Assembly (NCBI RefSeq): GCF_020026305.1 | Contig: NZ_CP075691.1 | Coordinates: forward strand, 992,001 to 1,056,000 | Direction: 5' to 3' | Length of the DNA: 64,000 nucleotides | Source of the DNA: Streptomyces sp. 135 | GTDB taxonomy: Bacteria; Actinomycetota; Actinomycetes; Streptomycetales; Streptomycetaceae | Shown: piece after piece, positions 15,813 through 23,633 of the stretch | How the letters are laid out: each line of letters starts with the position of its first letter | How positions within the stretch are numbered: the first letter of the stretch is position 1 | Program-made: the position numbers and the translations under genes | The notes under the pieces: generated by a model | The model's database searches: none | The model's input: the letters and a program-made list of their open reading frames with translations, nothing else | What the model was told of the DNA's origin: nothing

Positions 15813-16844
15813 TCAGGGCGTGAGGACGACCTTGCCGCTGACCGTGCCCGACTCGGCGAGCCGCATGGCGTCGGCGACGCGGGCCAGGGGCAGTTCGGCG
15901 GCGACGCTCGCGCTGATCTCGCCGCGTTCGAGCGCGGCGAACACCTCGCCGAGGTCGGCGCGGAGCCGGGCCCGGAAGCGGTCCTTGCCGAAGGCGCGCC
16001 CGGCCCAGACGTTGAAGAAGTACGCGTGACGCCCATTGGGCAGGCCGTTCCACAGCCACACCCGGCCGAGGATCTTGAGCACGGGCCACTGCTTGGACCC
16101 CGTGTCGTCGCGCGTGGCCGCGGTGCCGTACGAGACGAGCGTGCCGCCGGGAGCCAGCAGCCGCCAGGAGTCGATGACGCTGCGCCCGCCCACGTGGTCG
16201 AAGACCGCGTCCACACCATCAGGCGCCAACTCCCTTACACGGCGCGGGACATCCTCGGTCCGGTAGTCGACGGTCCGGACGCCGAGCCGCCGCAAGGCCT
16301 CGTGATGGCGGGCGGAGGCCGTGCCGATCACGCGCGCACCGGCGGCGAGGGCCAGCTGGACCAGGAGGGAGCCGACCCCGCCGTTCGCCCCGTGCACCAG
16401 CACCGTCTGGCCGGCGCGGACCCGGGCCTTGCGGTGCAGCATCTGCCAGGCGGTGATGCCGTTCACCACCGCGGTCTCCGCCTCCGCGGCGCCCACTCCC
16501 CCGGGCACCTCGACGACGTCCGCCGCGTCGAGCAGGACGTGGCTGGCCCAGCCGCCGGTCTTGGTCAGTGCGGCGACCCGCTTGCCGACGAGCGAGGGCG
16601 CGACACCGGGGCCGGCCGCCAGCACCGTACCGACGAGGTCGTAGCCGGGGACGAACGGGAACGGCGGCTGGTCGAAGTAGCGGCCGCGGCGCATCTGCTG
16701 CTCGGCGAAGGAGACGCCGGTCGCCTCCATCTCGACGACGACCTCACCGGCGCCCGCGACGGGCAGGGGTCCGCGCCGCAACTGGAGTCCCTCCGGCTCG
16801 ACCTGCCCCGGGAGCACGACCTCGACCAGTTCCGCAGTACTCAT
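15813..16844 (-). CDS. NADPH:quinone reductase-like MDR oxidoreductase
   Basis: 343 residues from ATG 16844. GroES-like N-terminal domain (GVSFAEQQMRRGRYFDQPPFPFVPG), then a Rossmann domain with VLVHGANGGVGSLLVQLA. No structural or catalytic zinc cysteines are seen, which places it in the zeta-crystallin/QOR branch of medium-chain reductases. It likely reduces quinones or enones with NADPH. It is divergent from a TetR gene, and the 140-bp gap holds two similar operator-like sites, so it is the probable target of that repressor. Confidence 0.88.
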   Translation of the reverse strand: MSTAELVEVVLPGQVEPEGLQLRRGPLPVAGAGEVVVEMEATGVSFAEQQMRRGRYFDQPPFPFVPGYDLVGTVLAAGPGVAPSLVGKRVAALTKTGGWASHVLLDAADVVEVPGGVGAAEAETAVVNGITAWQMLHRKARVRAGQTVLVHGANGGVGSLLVQLALAAGARVIGTASARHHEALRRLGVRTVDYRTEDVPRRVRELAPDGVDAVFDHVGGRSVIDSWRLLAPGGTLVSYGTAATRDDTGSKQWPVLKILGRVWLWNGLPNGRHAYFFNVWAGRAFGKDRFRARLRADLGEVFAALERGEISASVAAELPLARVADAMRLAESGTVSGKVVLTP

Positions 16845-16882
16845 TTTACGACCTCTGCCTTTCCCTAGAAGCATTCGCTGTA

Positions 16883-16897
16883 GTTAGACGGTATAAC
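16883..16897. promoter_or_regulatory. TetR operator-like palindrome A
   Basis: GTTAGACGGTATAAC is a near-perfect dyad (GTTAnACnGTnTAAC) between the divergent reductase and TetR genes, about 40 bp upstream of the reductase start. Confidence 0.65.
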
Positions 16898-16925
16898 CAC
16901 TTTCCCGAGGCCGTCAAGGCATCGA

Positions 16926-16940
16926 GTGATAACCTCTAAC
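16926..16940. promoter_or_regulatory. TetR operator-like site B
   Basis: Read on the minus strand this is GTTAGAGGTTATCAC, matching 12 of 15 bases of palindrome A. It is about 45 bp upstream of the TetR start, so the pair could give joint control of both genes. Confidence 0.5.
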
Positions 16941-16984
16941 TTCAGCGTCAGGGCATCAGGGACCGAAGAGGAGAGGGAGGCGGC

Positions 16985-17776
16985 ATGTCAGAGACCGGCG
17001 GGACGGGCACGGCAGGGGAGAAGGGCGCGGGGGCGTCGGCCGGGGCCGCTGCAGGGACGCCTCGCGAGCGGTACCGCGCGCAGGTACGCGCCGAGATCAA
17101 GGAACGCGCGTGGGAGCAGATCGCCGACGCGGGGGCCTCGGCCCTGTCACTGAACGCGATCGCCAAGCGGATGGGCATGAGCGGACCGGCTCTCTACCGC
17201 TACTTCGGCAGCCGCGACGAGCTGATCACCGAACTCATCCGGGACGCCTACCGCAGCCTGGCCGACACCTTCCGCTCCGAGGCCTCCACGGCCTCCACGG
17301 CCTCCACGGCCTCCACGGCCTCCACGGCCTCCTCGGCCTCCGAAGCCTCCGAGGCCGAGGACAGCGCCGGCCTCGCGAGCCTCGCCCGCGCCCTGCGCCG
17401 GTGGGCGCAGGCCGACCCCCACCGCTACTTCCTCGTCTACGGCACGCCCGTGCCCGGCTACCACGCCCCGGACGACGTCACCGAGATCGCCTCGGAGATC
17501 ATGTCGGCGCTGCTCGACGCGTGCGCGAAGCTCCCCGGCGGCACCTCGGGCGAGGCCGCCGGCCGGCCCCAGCCCTTCGAGCGGCACATCGAGGCACACG
17601 CGCAGTGGGCGGGCGAGCGCCCGGCCACGCCCGCCCAGCTCCACCGCGCCCTCTCCTTCTGGACCCGCCTGCACGGCGTGCTCTCGCTCGAACTGGCGGG
17701 CCACTTCACCGGGATGGGCTTCGACGCGGGCGCGCTCTTCGAGGCGGAACTGGACGGACTGCTCGCGCCGGCCTGA
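16985..17776 (+). CDS. TetR-family regulator with a repeat-coded linker
   Basis: 263 residues from ATG 16985, with GGGAGG upstream. The helix-turn-helix is ALSLNAIAKRMGMSGPALYRYFGSRDEL at about residues 53-80. The C-terminal part (RALSFWTRLHGVLSLELAGHF) matches the WHG-type ligand domain of Streptomyces TetR proteins. Between the two is an unusual Ser/Thr/Ala/Glu linker coded by eight 9-bp units. The first 25 residues are Gly/Ala-rich and probably disordered. The gene is divergent from a quinone reductase with paired dyads between them, so it probably represses that reductase and itself. Confidence 0.88.
   Translation: MSETGGTGTAGEKGAGASAGAAAGTPRERYRAQVRAEIKERAWEQIADAGASALSLNAIAKRMGMSGPALYRYFGSRDELITELIRDAYRSLADTFRSEASTASTASTASTASTASSASEASEAEDSAGLASLARALRRWAQADPHRYFLVYGTPVPGYHAPDDVTEIASEIMSALLDACAKLPGGTSGEAAGRPQPFERHIEAHAQWAGERPATPAQLHRALSFWTRLHGVLSLELAGHFTGMGFDAGALFEAELDGLLAPA
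17282..17353 (+). repeat. in-frame 9-bp minisatellite inside the TetR gene
   Basis: GCCTCCACG is repeated five times without change, followed by GCCTCCTCG, GCCTCCGAA and GCCTCCGAG. The unit is three codons, so gain or loss of copies would change linker length without breaking the frame. Confidence 0.9.
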
Positions 17777-17801
17777 CCGGTCCGCGCCGGTCCGCCGGTC
17801 A
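17774..17801. terminator. hairpin spanning two convergent stop codons
   Basis: TGACCGG at 17774 pairs with CCGGTCA ending at 17801. The arms contain the stop codons of the TetR gene and of the convergent gene at 17799, with a 14-nt GC-rich loop. No U-tract is present, as usual in this genus. Confidence 0.5.
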
Positions 17802-18422
17802 CCGTGCCCAGAGGGTCAGGTCACTGCTGGTGGCGACGGCGAGGGTACGGCCGGAGGGGGAGAACCCGGCGGTCCGCAGTTCCGAGTACGTCGAGTGGAA
17901 GACGTGCCACCACCGCTCCCCGTGCGGGCCGGGGTGGGGCAGGCCGCCGTCCGTGGAGAGCAGGACGCGGTCGTTCGGCCAGGCGGGCGCGACCACTTCG
18001 AGCGTCCAGCCGTCGGCCGTGGTGGTGTGCAGCCCGCCCCCGAAGAGCCCGGCGATGCGGACGCGGCTCCCGGCGAGCACGCCGAGCCCCGGGCAGGAGA
18101 GGTCGGGCACCGCGTCCGGCGTACTGTCCTCGGGGTCGGGCTCGCGGTCCCGGGCGAGCCTCTCCCCCGTGACGGCGTCGAAGAGCCCGTGGCCGTCGCG
18201 CGAGACGACCATGACCAGGTCGTGGCCGCTGTCGGGGTGGACCCCGAAGCCGATGCCGAGCAGTCCGCCGACGGCCGCGTACGGCTCGAACACGGGGCGC
18301 CAGGGCGTGGGCGGCGCGACCACGGGTGCCGCCAGGAGGCGCTCCCGCAGGGCGAGTTGGTAGGCGGAGAGCGCGCGGCCGCCGCCCGCCGCCCCGGCGT
18401 TCGGCTCGTCGTCCATGTGCAT
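17799..18422 (-). CDS. hypothetical protein with one WD-like repeat at the C-terminus
   Basis: About 207 residues from ATG 18422. It has no recognised catalytic motif. The C-terminus ELRTAGFSPSGRTLAVATSSDLTLWAR looks like a single WD40/beta-propeller blade, and the middle (PYAAVGGLLGIGFGVHPDSGHDLVMVVSRDGHGLFDAVTGE) could be further blade-like strands. The family appears confined to actinomycetes as far as I can judge from sequence style. It converges on the TetR gene and diverges from the PPOX-type gene. Upstream in-frame extension to 18812 overlaps the divergent gene and is rejected. Confidence 0.6.
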   Translation of the reverse strand: MHMDDEPNAGAAGGGRALSAYQLALRERLLAAPVVAPPTPWRPVFEPYAAVGGLLGIGFGVHPDSGHDLVMVVSRDGHGLFDAVTGERLARDREPDPEDSTPDAVPDLSCPGLGVLAGSRVRIAGLFGGGLHTTTADGWTLEVVAPAWPNDRVLLSTDGGLPHPGPHGERWWHVFHSTYSELRTAGFSPSGRTLAVATSSDLTLWAR

Positions 18423-18573
18423 CGTCACGCCACCATGATCCGTGACGGCGGCGCGAGGGCCGCCGGAGGGTCTGCGCCGGCAGGTGACCGTGACGGTGGG
18501 GCAGCGGTCGGCCGCGGGGCTTAGGCCTCGTGCCCCATGCGAGCGGCGCCGTCGCTGGCTAGGGTCGGCGTCC

Positions 18574-19038
18574 ATGCAAGCCACCGAGATCACTCGCCGC
18601 GACCCGGCGGAGCGCAAGCGGGTCACTCTGGAACGGCTCGGCGCGGAGCGCGACATATGGCTGTCGACGGCCCACCCGGACCACGGGCCGCACCAGGTGC
18701 CCCTGTGGTTCCTGTGGGACGGGCAGGCGGTGTGGATGTGCACCGGCGCGAAGTCCGCGACCGCACGGAATGTGCGAGAGGAGCCACGCGTTCGGCTGGC
18801 GCTGCCGGACACCTTCGACGTGGTGCTGGTACAGGGCGAGGCGGAGTGCTACCCCGTGCGGGACGTGCCCCAGGCTGCCGCGGACGCGTTCGCGGGCAAG
18901 TTCGGCTGGGATCCGCGTACGGCGGAGGCCGCTCCCTACCTGTACCTGCGCGTTACGCCCCGGACGGTGCGCGCCTGGCGCGGGGAACCGGAGCTGCGCG
19001 GCCGGGTCATCATGCGCGAGGGGGTATGGCTGACGTAG
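18574..19038 (+). CDS. pyridoxamine 5'-phosphate oxidase/F420-type flavin-fold protein
   Basis: 154 residues, ATG 18574. The split-barrel pattern is readable: LSTAHPDHGPHQVPLWFLWDGQAVWMCTGAKSATARNVREEPRVRLAL followed by VVLVQGEAE. These features match the small PPOX-like and F420-dependent reductase families that bind FMN or F420. The substrate cannot be named. The final stretch (YLYLRVTPRTVRAWRG) is the usual last strand of the fold. Confidence 0.78.
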   Translation: MQATEITRRDPAERKRVTLERLGAERDIWLSTAHPDHGPHQVPLWFLWDGQAVWMCTGAKSATARNVREEPRVRLALPDTFDVVLVQGEAECYPVRDVPQAAADAFAGKFGWDPRTAEAAPYLYLRVTPRTVRAWRGEPELRGRVIMREGVWLT

Positions 19039-19105
19039 CGCGTCTCTGGCCACCGGGCGCCCGGGAGTCGTTGAAACGGTTGACGCCCCCGCCGACCATG
19101 CGAAC

Positions 19106-19445
19106 CGACTCCCGGCCGACACGAATCCCGCCACCCACGCCATCACCACGGAGCGCGAGACCCGACTCCCGGCCGACACGAATCCCGCCACCCGCGCCCT
19201 CACCACGGAGCGCGAGACCCGACACCCGACCCCGCACAAAGCCCACCGCCCACGCCCCAACCGCCAAGCGCCCGGACCGACTCCCGGCTGGCGCGGCCCA
19301 CCACCCACGACCCCACCACTGAGCACGCGGACCGCCTCCCAGCCCCGCGCAACACCCCATCACCCACACCCCCACCGCCAAGCACGCGCATACGACCCCC
19401 GGCCCCCCATCACCCCCACCCCCACCCCCACCCCCGCCACCCAAG
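19106..19445. repeat. 55-60 bp degenerate minisatellite ending in CCCCCA hexamers
   Basis: Six units begin near 19106, 19163, 19220, 19278, 19333 and 19393. The first two are nearly identical over 57 bp (core CGACTCCCGGCCGACACGAA); later units decay progressively. The last ends in a run of CCCCCA hexamers at about 19411-19440 that is G-rich on the minus strand and could form a G-quadruplex. The 57-bp period is 19 codons, which keeps a Gly/Arg-rich minus-strand frame open; I do not think it is a gene. This fills the 430-bp gap between the PPOX-type gene and the DinB gene. Confidence 0.85.
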
Positions 19446-19470
19446 ATCCCCGCACGACAGACTTGCCCCC

Positions 19471-20049
19471 ATGACCACCTCAGACTTCAGGACCGACCTC
19501 CGCGTCTACCTCCAGGACGCGCGCGACGCACTTCTCTGGAAGCTCGAAGGGCTGTCCGAGTACGACATACGCCGGCCCATGACGCCGACCGGCACCAACC
19601 TCCTCGGGCTGGTCAAGCACGTGACCGGCGCCGAGGCGCTGTACTTCGGTGCCACGTTCGGGCGGCCGTTCGACGGGCCGCCCCTGTGGATCACGGGCGA
19701 CGCCGAGCCGAACGCGGACCTGTGGGCCACCGCCGACGAGAGCCGGGAGCACATCGTCGGGCTCTACCGGAGAGCGTGGGCCCACTCGGACGCGACGATC
19801 GAGTCACTGGAGCTCGACGCGATCGGCCGGCTGCCCGGCCCCGAGGGCCGGGAGATCACGTTGCACCGCGTTCTCGTCCACATGATCGCCGAGACCGACC
19901 GTCACGCGGGCCACGCCGACGTCGTCCGCGAACTCATCGACGGAACCGCCGGGTTGAGGGAGGACAACGACAACCTGGCACAGGGCAACGCCACTTGGTG
20001 GGCCGAGCACCGCGCCCAGGTGGAGCGCGCGGCACGCGAAGCCGGGTGA
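19471..20049 (+). CDS. DinB/DUF664 family protein
   Basis: 192 residues. The four-helix bundle of DinB-like metalloproteins is indicated by LVKHVTGAEALYFG, with the first metal His, and by LVHMIAETDRHAGHADVVRELIDG, with the later His residues. This matches actinobacterial DUF664 proteins, related to mycothiol-dependent transferases. It is probably a metal-dependent thiol transferase or detoxification enzyme; the substrate is unknown. ATG 19471 lies immediately after the minisatellite, which leaves very little space for its own promoter. Confidence 0.85.
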   Translation: MTTSDFRTDLRVYLQDARDALLWKLEGLSEYDIRRPMTPTGTNLLGLVKHVTGAEALYFGATFGRPFDGPPLWITGDAEPNADLWATADESREHIVGLYRRAWAHSDATIESLELDAIGRLPGPEGREITLHRVLVHMIAETDRHAGHADVVRELIDGTAGLREDNDNLAQGNATWWAEHRAQVERAAREAG

Positions 20050-20151
20050 GACGGCCGGCGACACCCTGGACACCCTCGCCCGCCCCAGCGGCACCACCGC
20101 ACCACCACACCATGGCACCCCGCCACGGCACTCGCGCCCGCCCCGCCTGGA

Positions 20152-20163
20152 TGAATCGATTCG
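20152..20163. promoter_or_regulatory. LacI-type operator 3 upstream of rhaI
   Basis: TGAATCGATTCG matches the TGAAWCGWTTCA pattern at 11 of 12 positions. It is 208 bp before the rhaI start and 138 bp before the second site. Confidence 0.6.
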
Positions 20164-20289
20164 GCCCTCCTGTCCGGCCACTCGAACACCTTGCGGGCGG
20201 CCCCACCGCACCCCCTCCGCCCAGCAGCCGAACAGCGAGCCGAAGGGTTGACACCGACGCCACCGACCCATAGCTTCTCGCCCAGGCTT

Positions 20290-20301
20290 TGAATCGTTTC
20301 A
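20290..20301. promoter_or_regulatory. LacI-type operator 4 upstream of rhaI
   Basis: TGAATCGTTTCA is the clearest copy of the dyad. Its reverse complement, TGAAACGATTCA, differs from the site before lutA by a single base. It overlaps a 14-bp direct repeat and lies 70 bp before rhaI. Confidence 0.7.
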
Positions 20302-20334
20302 CGCACCGTTCCACGCTCCGTTTCACGCACCGTT
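20297..20334 (+). repeat. 14-bp direct repeat in the rhaI leader
   Basis: TTTCACGCACCGTT occurs at 20297 and again at 20321, 24 bp apart. The first copy begins in the right half of operator 4. The remainder of the 320-bp gap upstream (20050-20370) shows no gene. Confidence 0.6.
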
Positions 20335-20370
20335 CACGCAACCGCTCGCCTCCGAGTCGCAGGAGCCACC

Positions 20371-21531
20371 GTGACCGACGTCGCCGCCGTGAAGGCCGCG
20401 CTGAAGACCCAGGCCATCGAGACGCCGTCGTGGGCGTACGGCAATTCCGGAACCCGCTTCAAGGTGTTCACGCAGCCCGGCGTGCCGCGCAGCCCGCGCG
20501 AGAAGCTCGACGACGCGGCGAAGGTCCACGAGTTCACCGGCGCCGCCCCGACCGTGGCGCTGCACATCCCCTGGGACCGGGTGGACGACTACGCCGCCCT
20601 CGCCCGGTACGCCGAGGAACGCGGCCTGCGGCTCGGGGCCATCAACTCCAACACCTTCCAGGACGACGACTACCGGCTCGGCAGCGTCTGCCACCCGGAC
20701 GCCGCCGTGCGCCGCAAGGCGGTCGCCCATCTGCTGGAGTGCGTGGACATCATGGACGCCACCGGTTCACGGGACCTGAAGCTGTGGTTCGCCGACGGCA
20801 CCAACTACCCCGGCCAGGACGACATCCGCGCCCGCCAGGACCGCCTTGCCGAGGCCCTCGCCACCGTCCACGAACGGCTCGGCGACGACCAGCGCATGCT
20901 CCTGGAGTACAAGTTCTTCGAGCCGGCCTTCTACGCCACCGACGTGCCCGACTGGGGCACGGCGTACGCGCACTGCCTCAAGCTCGGCGAAAAGGCACGG
21001 GTCGTCGTCGACACGGGACACCACGCGCCCGGCACGAACATCGAGTTCATCGTCGCGACGCTGCTGCGCGAGGGGAAGCTCGGCGGCTTCGACTTCAACT
21101 CCCGTTTCTACGCGGACGACGACCTGATGGTGGGCGCCGCCGACCCCTTCCAGCTGTTCCGGATCATGTACGAGGTCGTCCGGGGCGGCGGGTTCACCCC
21201 TGGCGTCGCCTTCATGCTGGACCAGTGCCACAACATCGAGGCGAAGATCCCCGCGATCATCCGCTCGGTGATGAACGTCCAAGAGGCCACCGCCAAGGCC
21301 CTGTTGGTGGACCGCGCGGCCCTCGCCTCCGCACAGGCCGCGGGCGACGTCCTGGCCGCGAACGCCGTACTCATGGACGCCTACGACACCGACGTACGCC
21401 CGCTGCTCGCCGAACTCCGGGAAGAGCAGGGCCTGGACGGCGATCCGGTGGCCGCCTACCACCGCTCCGGCTGGGCCGCGAAGACCGCCGGGGAGCGCGT
21501 CGGCGGCGCGCAGGCCGGCTGGGGAGCGTGA
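20371..21531 (+). CDS. rhaI: L-rhamnose isomerase
   Basis: 386 residues from a GTG at 20371 with AGGAG upstream. It is the xylose-isomerase-like TIM-barrel type of rhamnose isomerase found in actinobacteria and pseudomonads. Typical segments are ETPSWAYGNSGTRFKVF at the N-terminus, LWFADGTNYPGQD, LLEYKFFEPAFY (metal Glu), VVDTGHHAPGTNIE and GGFDFNSRFYADDDL. It converts L-rhamnose to L-rhamnulose. First gene of a three-gene unit with rhaD and rhaB; 62 bp separate it from rhaD. Two LacI-type dyads precede it, so induction by rhamnose through the LacI protein at 4.8 kb is likely. Confidence 0.93.
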   Translation: MTDVAAVKAALKTQAIETPSWAYGNSGTRFKVFTQPGVPRSPREKLDDAAKVHEFTGAAPTVALHIPWDRVDDYAALARYAEERGLRLGAINSNTFQDDDYRLGSVCHPDAAVRRKAVAHLLECVDIMDATGSRDLKLWFADGTNYPGQDDIRARQDRLAEALATVHERLGDDQRMLLEYKFFEPAFYATDVPDWGTAYAHCLKLGEKARVVVDTGHHAPGTNIEFIVATLLREGKLGGFDFNSRFYADDDLMVGAADPFQLFRIMYEVVRGGGFTPGVAFMLDQCHNIEAKIPAIIRSVMNVQEATAKALLVDRAALASAQAAGDVLAANAVLMDAYDTDVRPLLAELREEQGLDGDPVAAYHRSGWAAKTAGERVGGAQAGWGA

Positions 21532-21593
21532 ACCGTCCCCGGCCCGCCCATCCCCCGCCCCCTCCCGTCACTGACCTGAGGACACACAAGGAC

Positions 21594-23633
21594 ATGGCAC
21601 CTCACCCCGAAGCCGCCGCACTCCTGGAGCGTTCGCACCGCCTCGGCGCCGACCCGCGCAACACCAACTACGCGGGCGGCAACACCTCCGCCAAGGGCAC
21701 CGCCCCCGACCCGGTCACCGGCGGCGACGTCGAGCTGATGTGGGTCAAGGGGTCCGGCGGCGACCTGGGCACCCTCACCGGACACGGCTTGGCGGTCCTG
21801 CGCCTGGACCGGTTGCGCGCCCTGAAGGACGTGTATCCGGGCGACGAGCGCGAGGACGAGATGGTTGCCGCCTTCGACTACTGCCGGCACGGCAAGGGCG
21901 GCGCCGCCCCCTCCATCGACACGGCCATGCACGGCCTGGTCGACGCCGCCCACGTCGACCACCTCCACCCCGACTCCGGCATCGCGCTGGCCTGTGCCGC
22001 CGACGGCGAGAAGCTCACCGCCGAGTGCTTCGGCGACAGCGTCGTATGGGTGCCGTGGCGTCGCCCCGGTTTCCGGCTCGGCCTCGACATCGCCGCCGTC
22101 AAGGAGGCCAACCCGCAGGCCATCGGCTGCGTCCTCGGCGGCCATGGCATCACCGCGTGGGGCGCCACCAGCGAGGAGTGCGAGCGCAACTCGCTGCGCG
22201 TCATCCGCACCGCCGAGTCCTTCCTCGCCGAGCGCGGCAGGCCGGATCCTTTCGGTCCCGTCGTCGACGGGTACGAGCCGCTGCCCGAGGCCGGGCGCCG
22301 CGCGCGGGCCGCGGCGCTCGCCCCGCACGTCCGGGCCCTCGCCTCGCGGGACCGGCCGCAGGTCGGGCACTTCGACGACACCGCGCCCGTCCTGGACTTC
22401 GTCTCCCGCGCCGAGCATCCGCGCCTGGCCGCGCTGGGCACCTCCTGCCCCGACCACTTCCTGCGCACCAAGGTCCGCCCGCTGGTCCTCGACCTGCCGC
22501 CCACCGCGCCCCTGGACGAGACACTCGCCCGGCTGGAGGAGCTGCACGCCGCCTACCGCGAGGAGTACGCCGCCTACTACGACCGCCACGCCACCGCGGA
22601 CTCCCCCGCCATGCGCGGCGCCGACCCGGCGATCGTCCTGGTCCCGGGCGTCGGGATGTTCTCGTTCGGCAAGGACAAGCAGACCGCCCGGGTCGCCGGT
22701 GAGTTCTACGTGAACGCGATCAACGTGATGCGCGGTGCCGAGGCCGTCTCCTCGTACCGGCCGATCGACGAGGCGGAGAAGTTCCGTATCGAGTACTGGG
22801 AGCTCGAGGAGGCCAAGCTGCGGCGGCTGCCCGCGCCCAAGCCGCTGGCCACCCGGGTCGCGCTGGTCACCGGCGCGGGCAGCGGCATCGGCCGGGCCAT
22901 CGCGCACCGCCTCGCCGCCGAAGGCGCCTGCGTGGTGGTCGCCGACATCGACGCCCGCAACGCCGAGGCCGTCGCCGAGGCGCTCGGCGGTCCCGACAAG
23001 GCCATGGCCGTCACCGTCGACGTCACCTCCGAGGCACAGATCACCAAGGCATTCGAGGAGGCGCTGCTCGCCTTCGGCGGCGTCGACCTCGTGGTCAACA
23101 ACGCGGGCGTCTCCCTCTCCAAACCGCTCCTGGAGACCACCGCCCACGACTGGGACGTCCAGCACGCCGTCATGGCCCGCGGCTCCTTCCTCGTCTCCCG
23201 CGAAGCCGCCCGCGTCATGCGGGCCCAAGGACTGGGCGGCGACATCGTCTACATCACTTCCAAGAACGCCGTGTTCGCCGGCCCCGACAACATCGCCTAC
23301 TCCGCCACCAAGGCCGACCAGGCCCACCAAGTACGCCTGCTCGCGGCCGAGTTGGGCGAGCACGGCATCCGCGTCAACGGTGTCAACCCCGACGGCGTCG
23401 TCCGCGGCTCGGGCATCTTCGCCGGGGGCTGGGGCGCCCGGCGCGCGGCCACCTACGGCATCGAGGAGGACAAGCTCGGCGAGTTCTACGCCCAGCGCAC
23501 GCTGCTCAAGCGCGAGGTGCTTCCCGAACACGTGGCGAACGCCGTGTTCGCCCTCACCGGCGGCGACCTCACCCACACCACCGGCCTGCACATCCCCGTG
23601 GACGCCGGGGTCGCCGCCGCCTTCCTGCGGTGA
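21594..23633 (+). CDS. rhaD: bifunctional rhamnulose-1-phosphate aldolase/short-chain dehydrogenase (RhaEW)
   Basis: 679 residues from ATG 21594. Residues 1 to about 400 form a class II aldolase domain (NTNYAGGNTSAKG, VDHLHPDSGIAL and GGHGITAWG carry the zinc histidines). Residues from about 420 are an SDR domain with TGAGSGIGRAIA, NNAGVSLSKP and YSATK. In this family the first domain splits L-rhamnulose-1-phosphate to DHAP and L-lactaldehyde, and the second oxidises lactaldehyde to L-lactate. That explains the matching presence of lutABC. The stop overlaps the rhaB GTG start. A longer upstream frame exists but covers rhaI in another phase and is not used. Confidence 0.93.
   Translation: MAPHPEAAALLERSHRLGADPRNTNYAGGNTSAKGTAPDPVTGGDVELMWVKGSGGDLGTLTGHGLAVLRLDRLRALKDVYPGDEREDEMVAAFDYCRHGKGGAAPSIDTAMHGLVDAAHVDHLHPDSGIALACAADGEKLTAECFGDSVVWVPWRRPGFRLGLDIAAVKEANPQAIGCVLGGHGITAWGATSEECERNSLRVIRTAESFLAERGRPDPFGPVVDGYEPLPEAGRRARAAALAPHVRALASRDRPQVGHFDDTAPVLDFVSRAEHPRLAALGTSCPDHFLRTKVRPLVLDLPPTAPLDETLARLEELHAAYREEYAAYYDRHATADSPAMRGADPAIVLVPGVGMFSFGKDKQTARVAGEFYVNAINVMRGAEAVSSYRPIDEAEKFRIEYWELEEAKLRRLPAPKPLATRVALVTGAGSGIGRAIAHRLAAEGACVVVADIDARNAEAVAEALGGPDKAMAVTVDVTSEAQITKAFEEALLAFGGVDLVVNNAGVSLSKPLLETTAHDWDVQHAVMARGSFLVSREAARVMRAQGLGGDIVYITSKNAVFAGPDNIAYSATKADQAHQVRLLAAELGEHGIRVNGVNPDGVVRGSGIFAGGWGARRAATYGIEEDKLGEFYAQRTLLKREVLPEHVANAVFALTGGDLTHTTGLHIPVDAGVAAAFLR

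Noticed and set aside
19010..19444. Minus-strand Gly/Arg-rich frame with 19-residue repeats
   Set aside because: Produced by a 57-bp minisatellite whose period happens to be divisible by three; decays into poly-Gly at the hexamer run.
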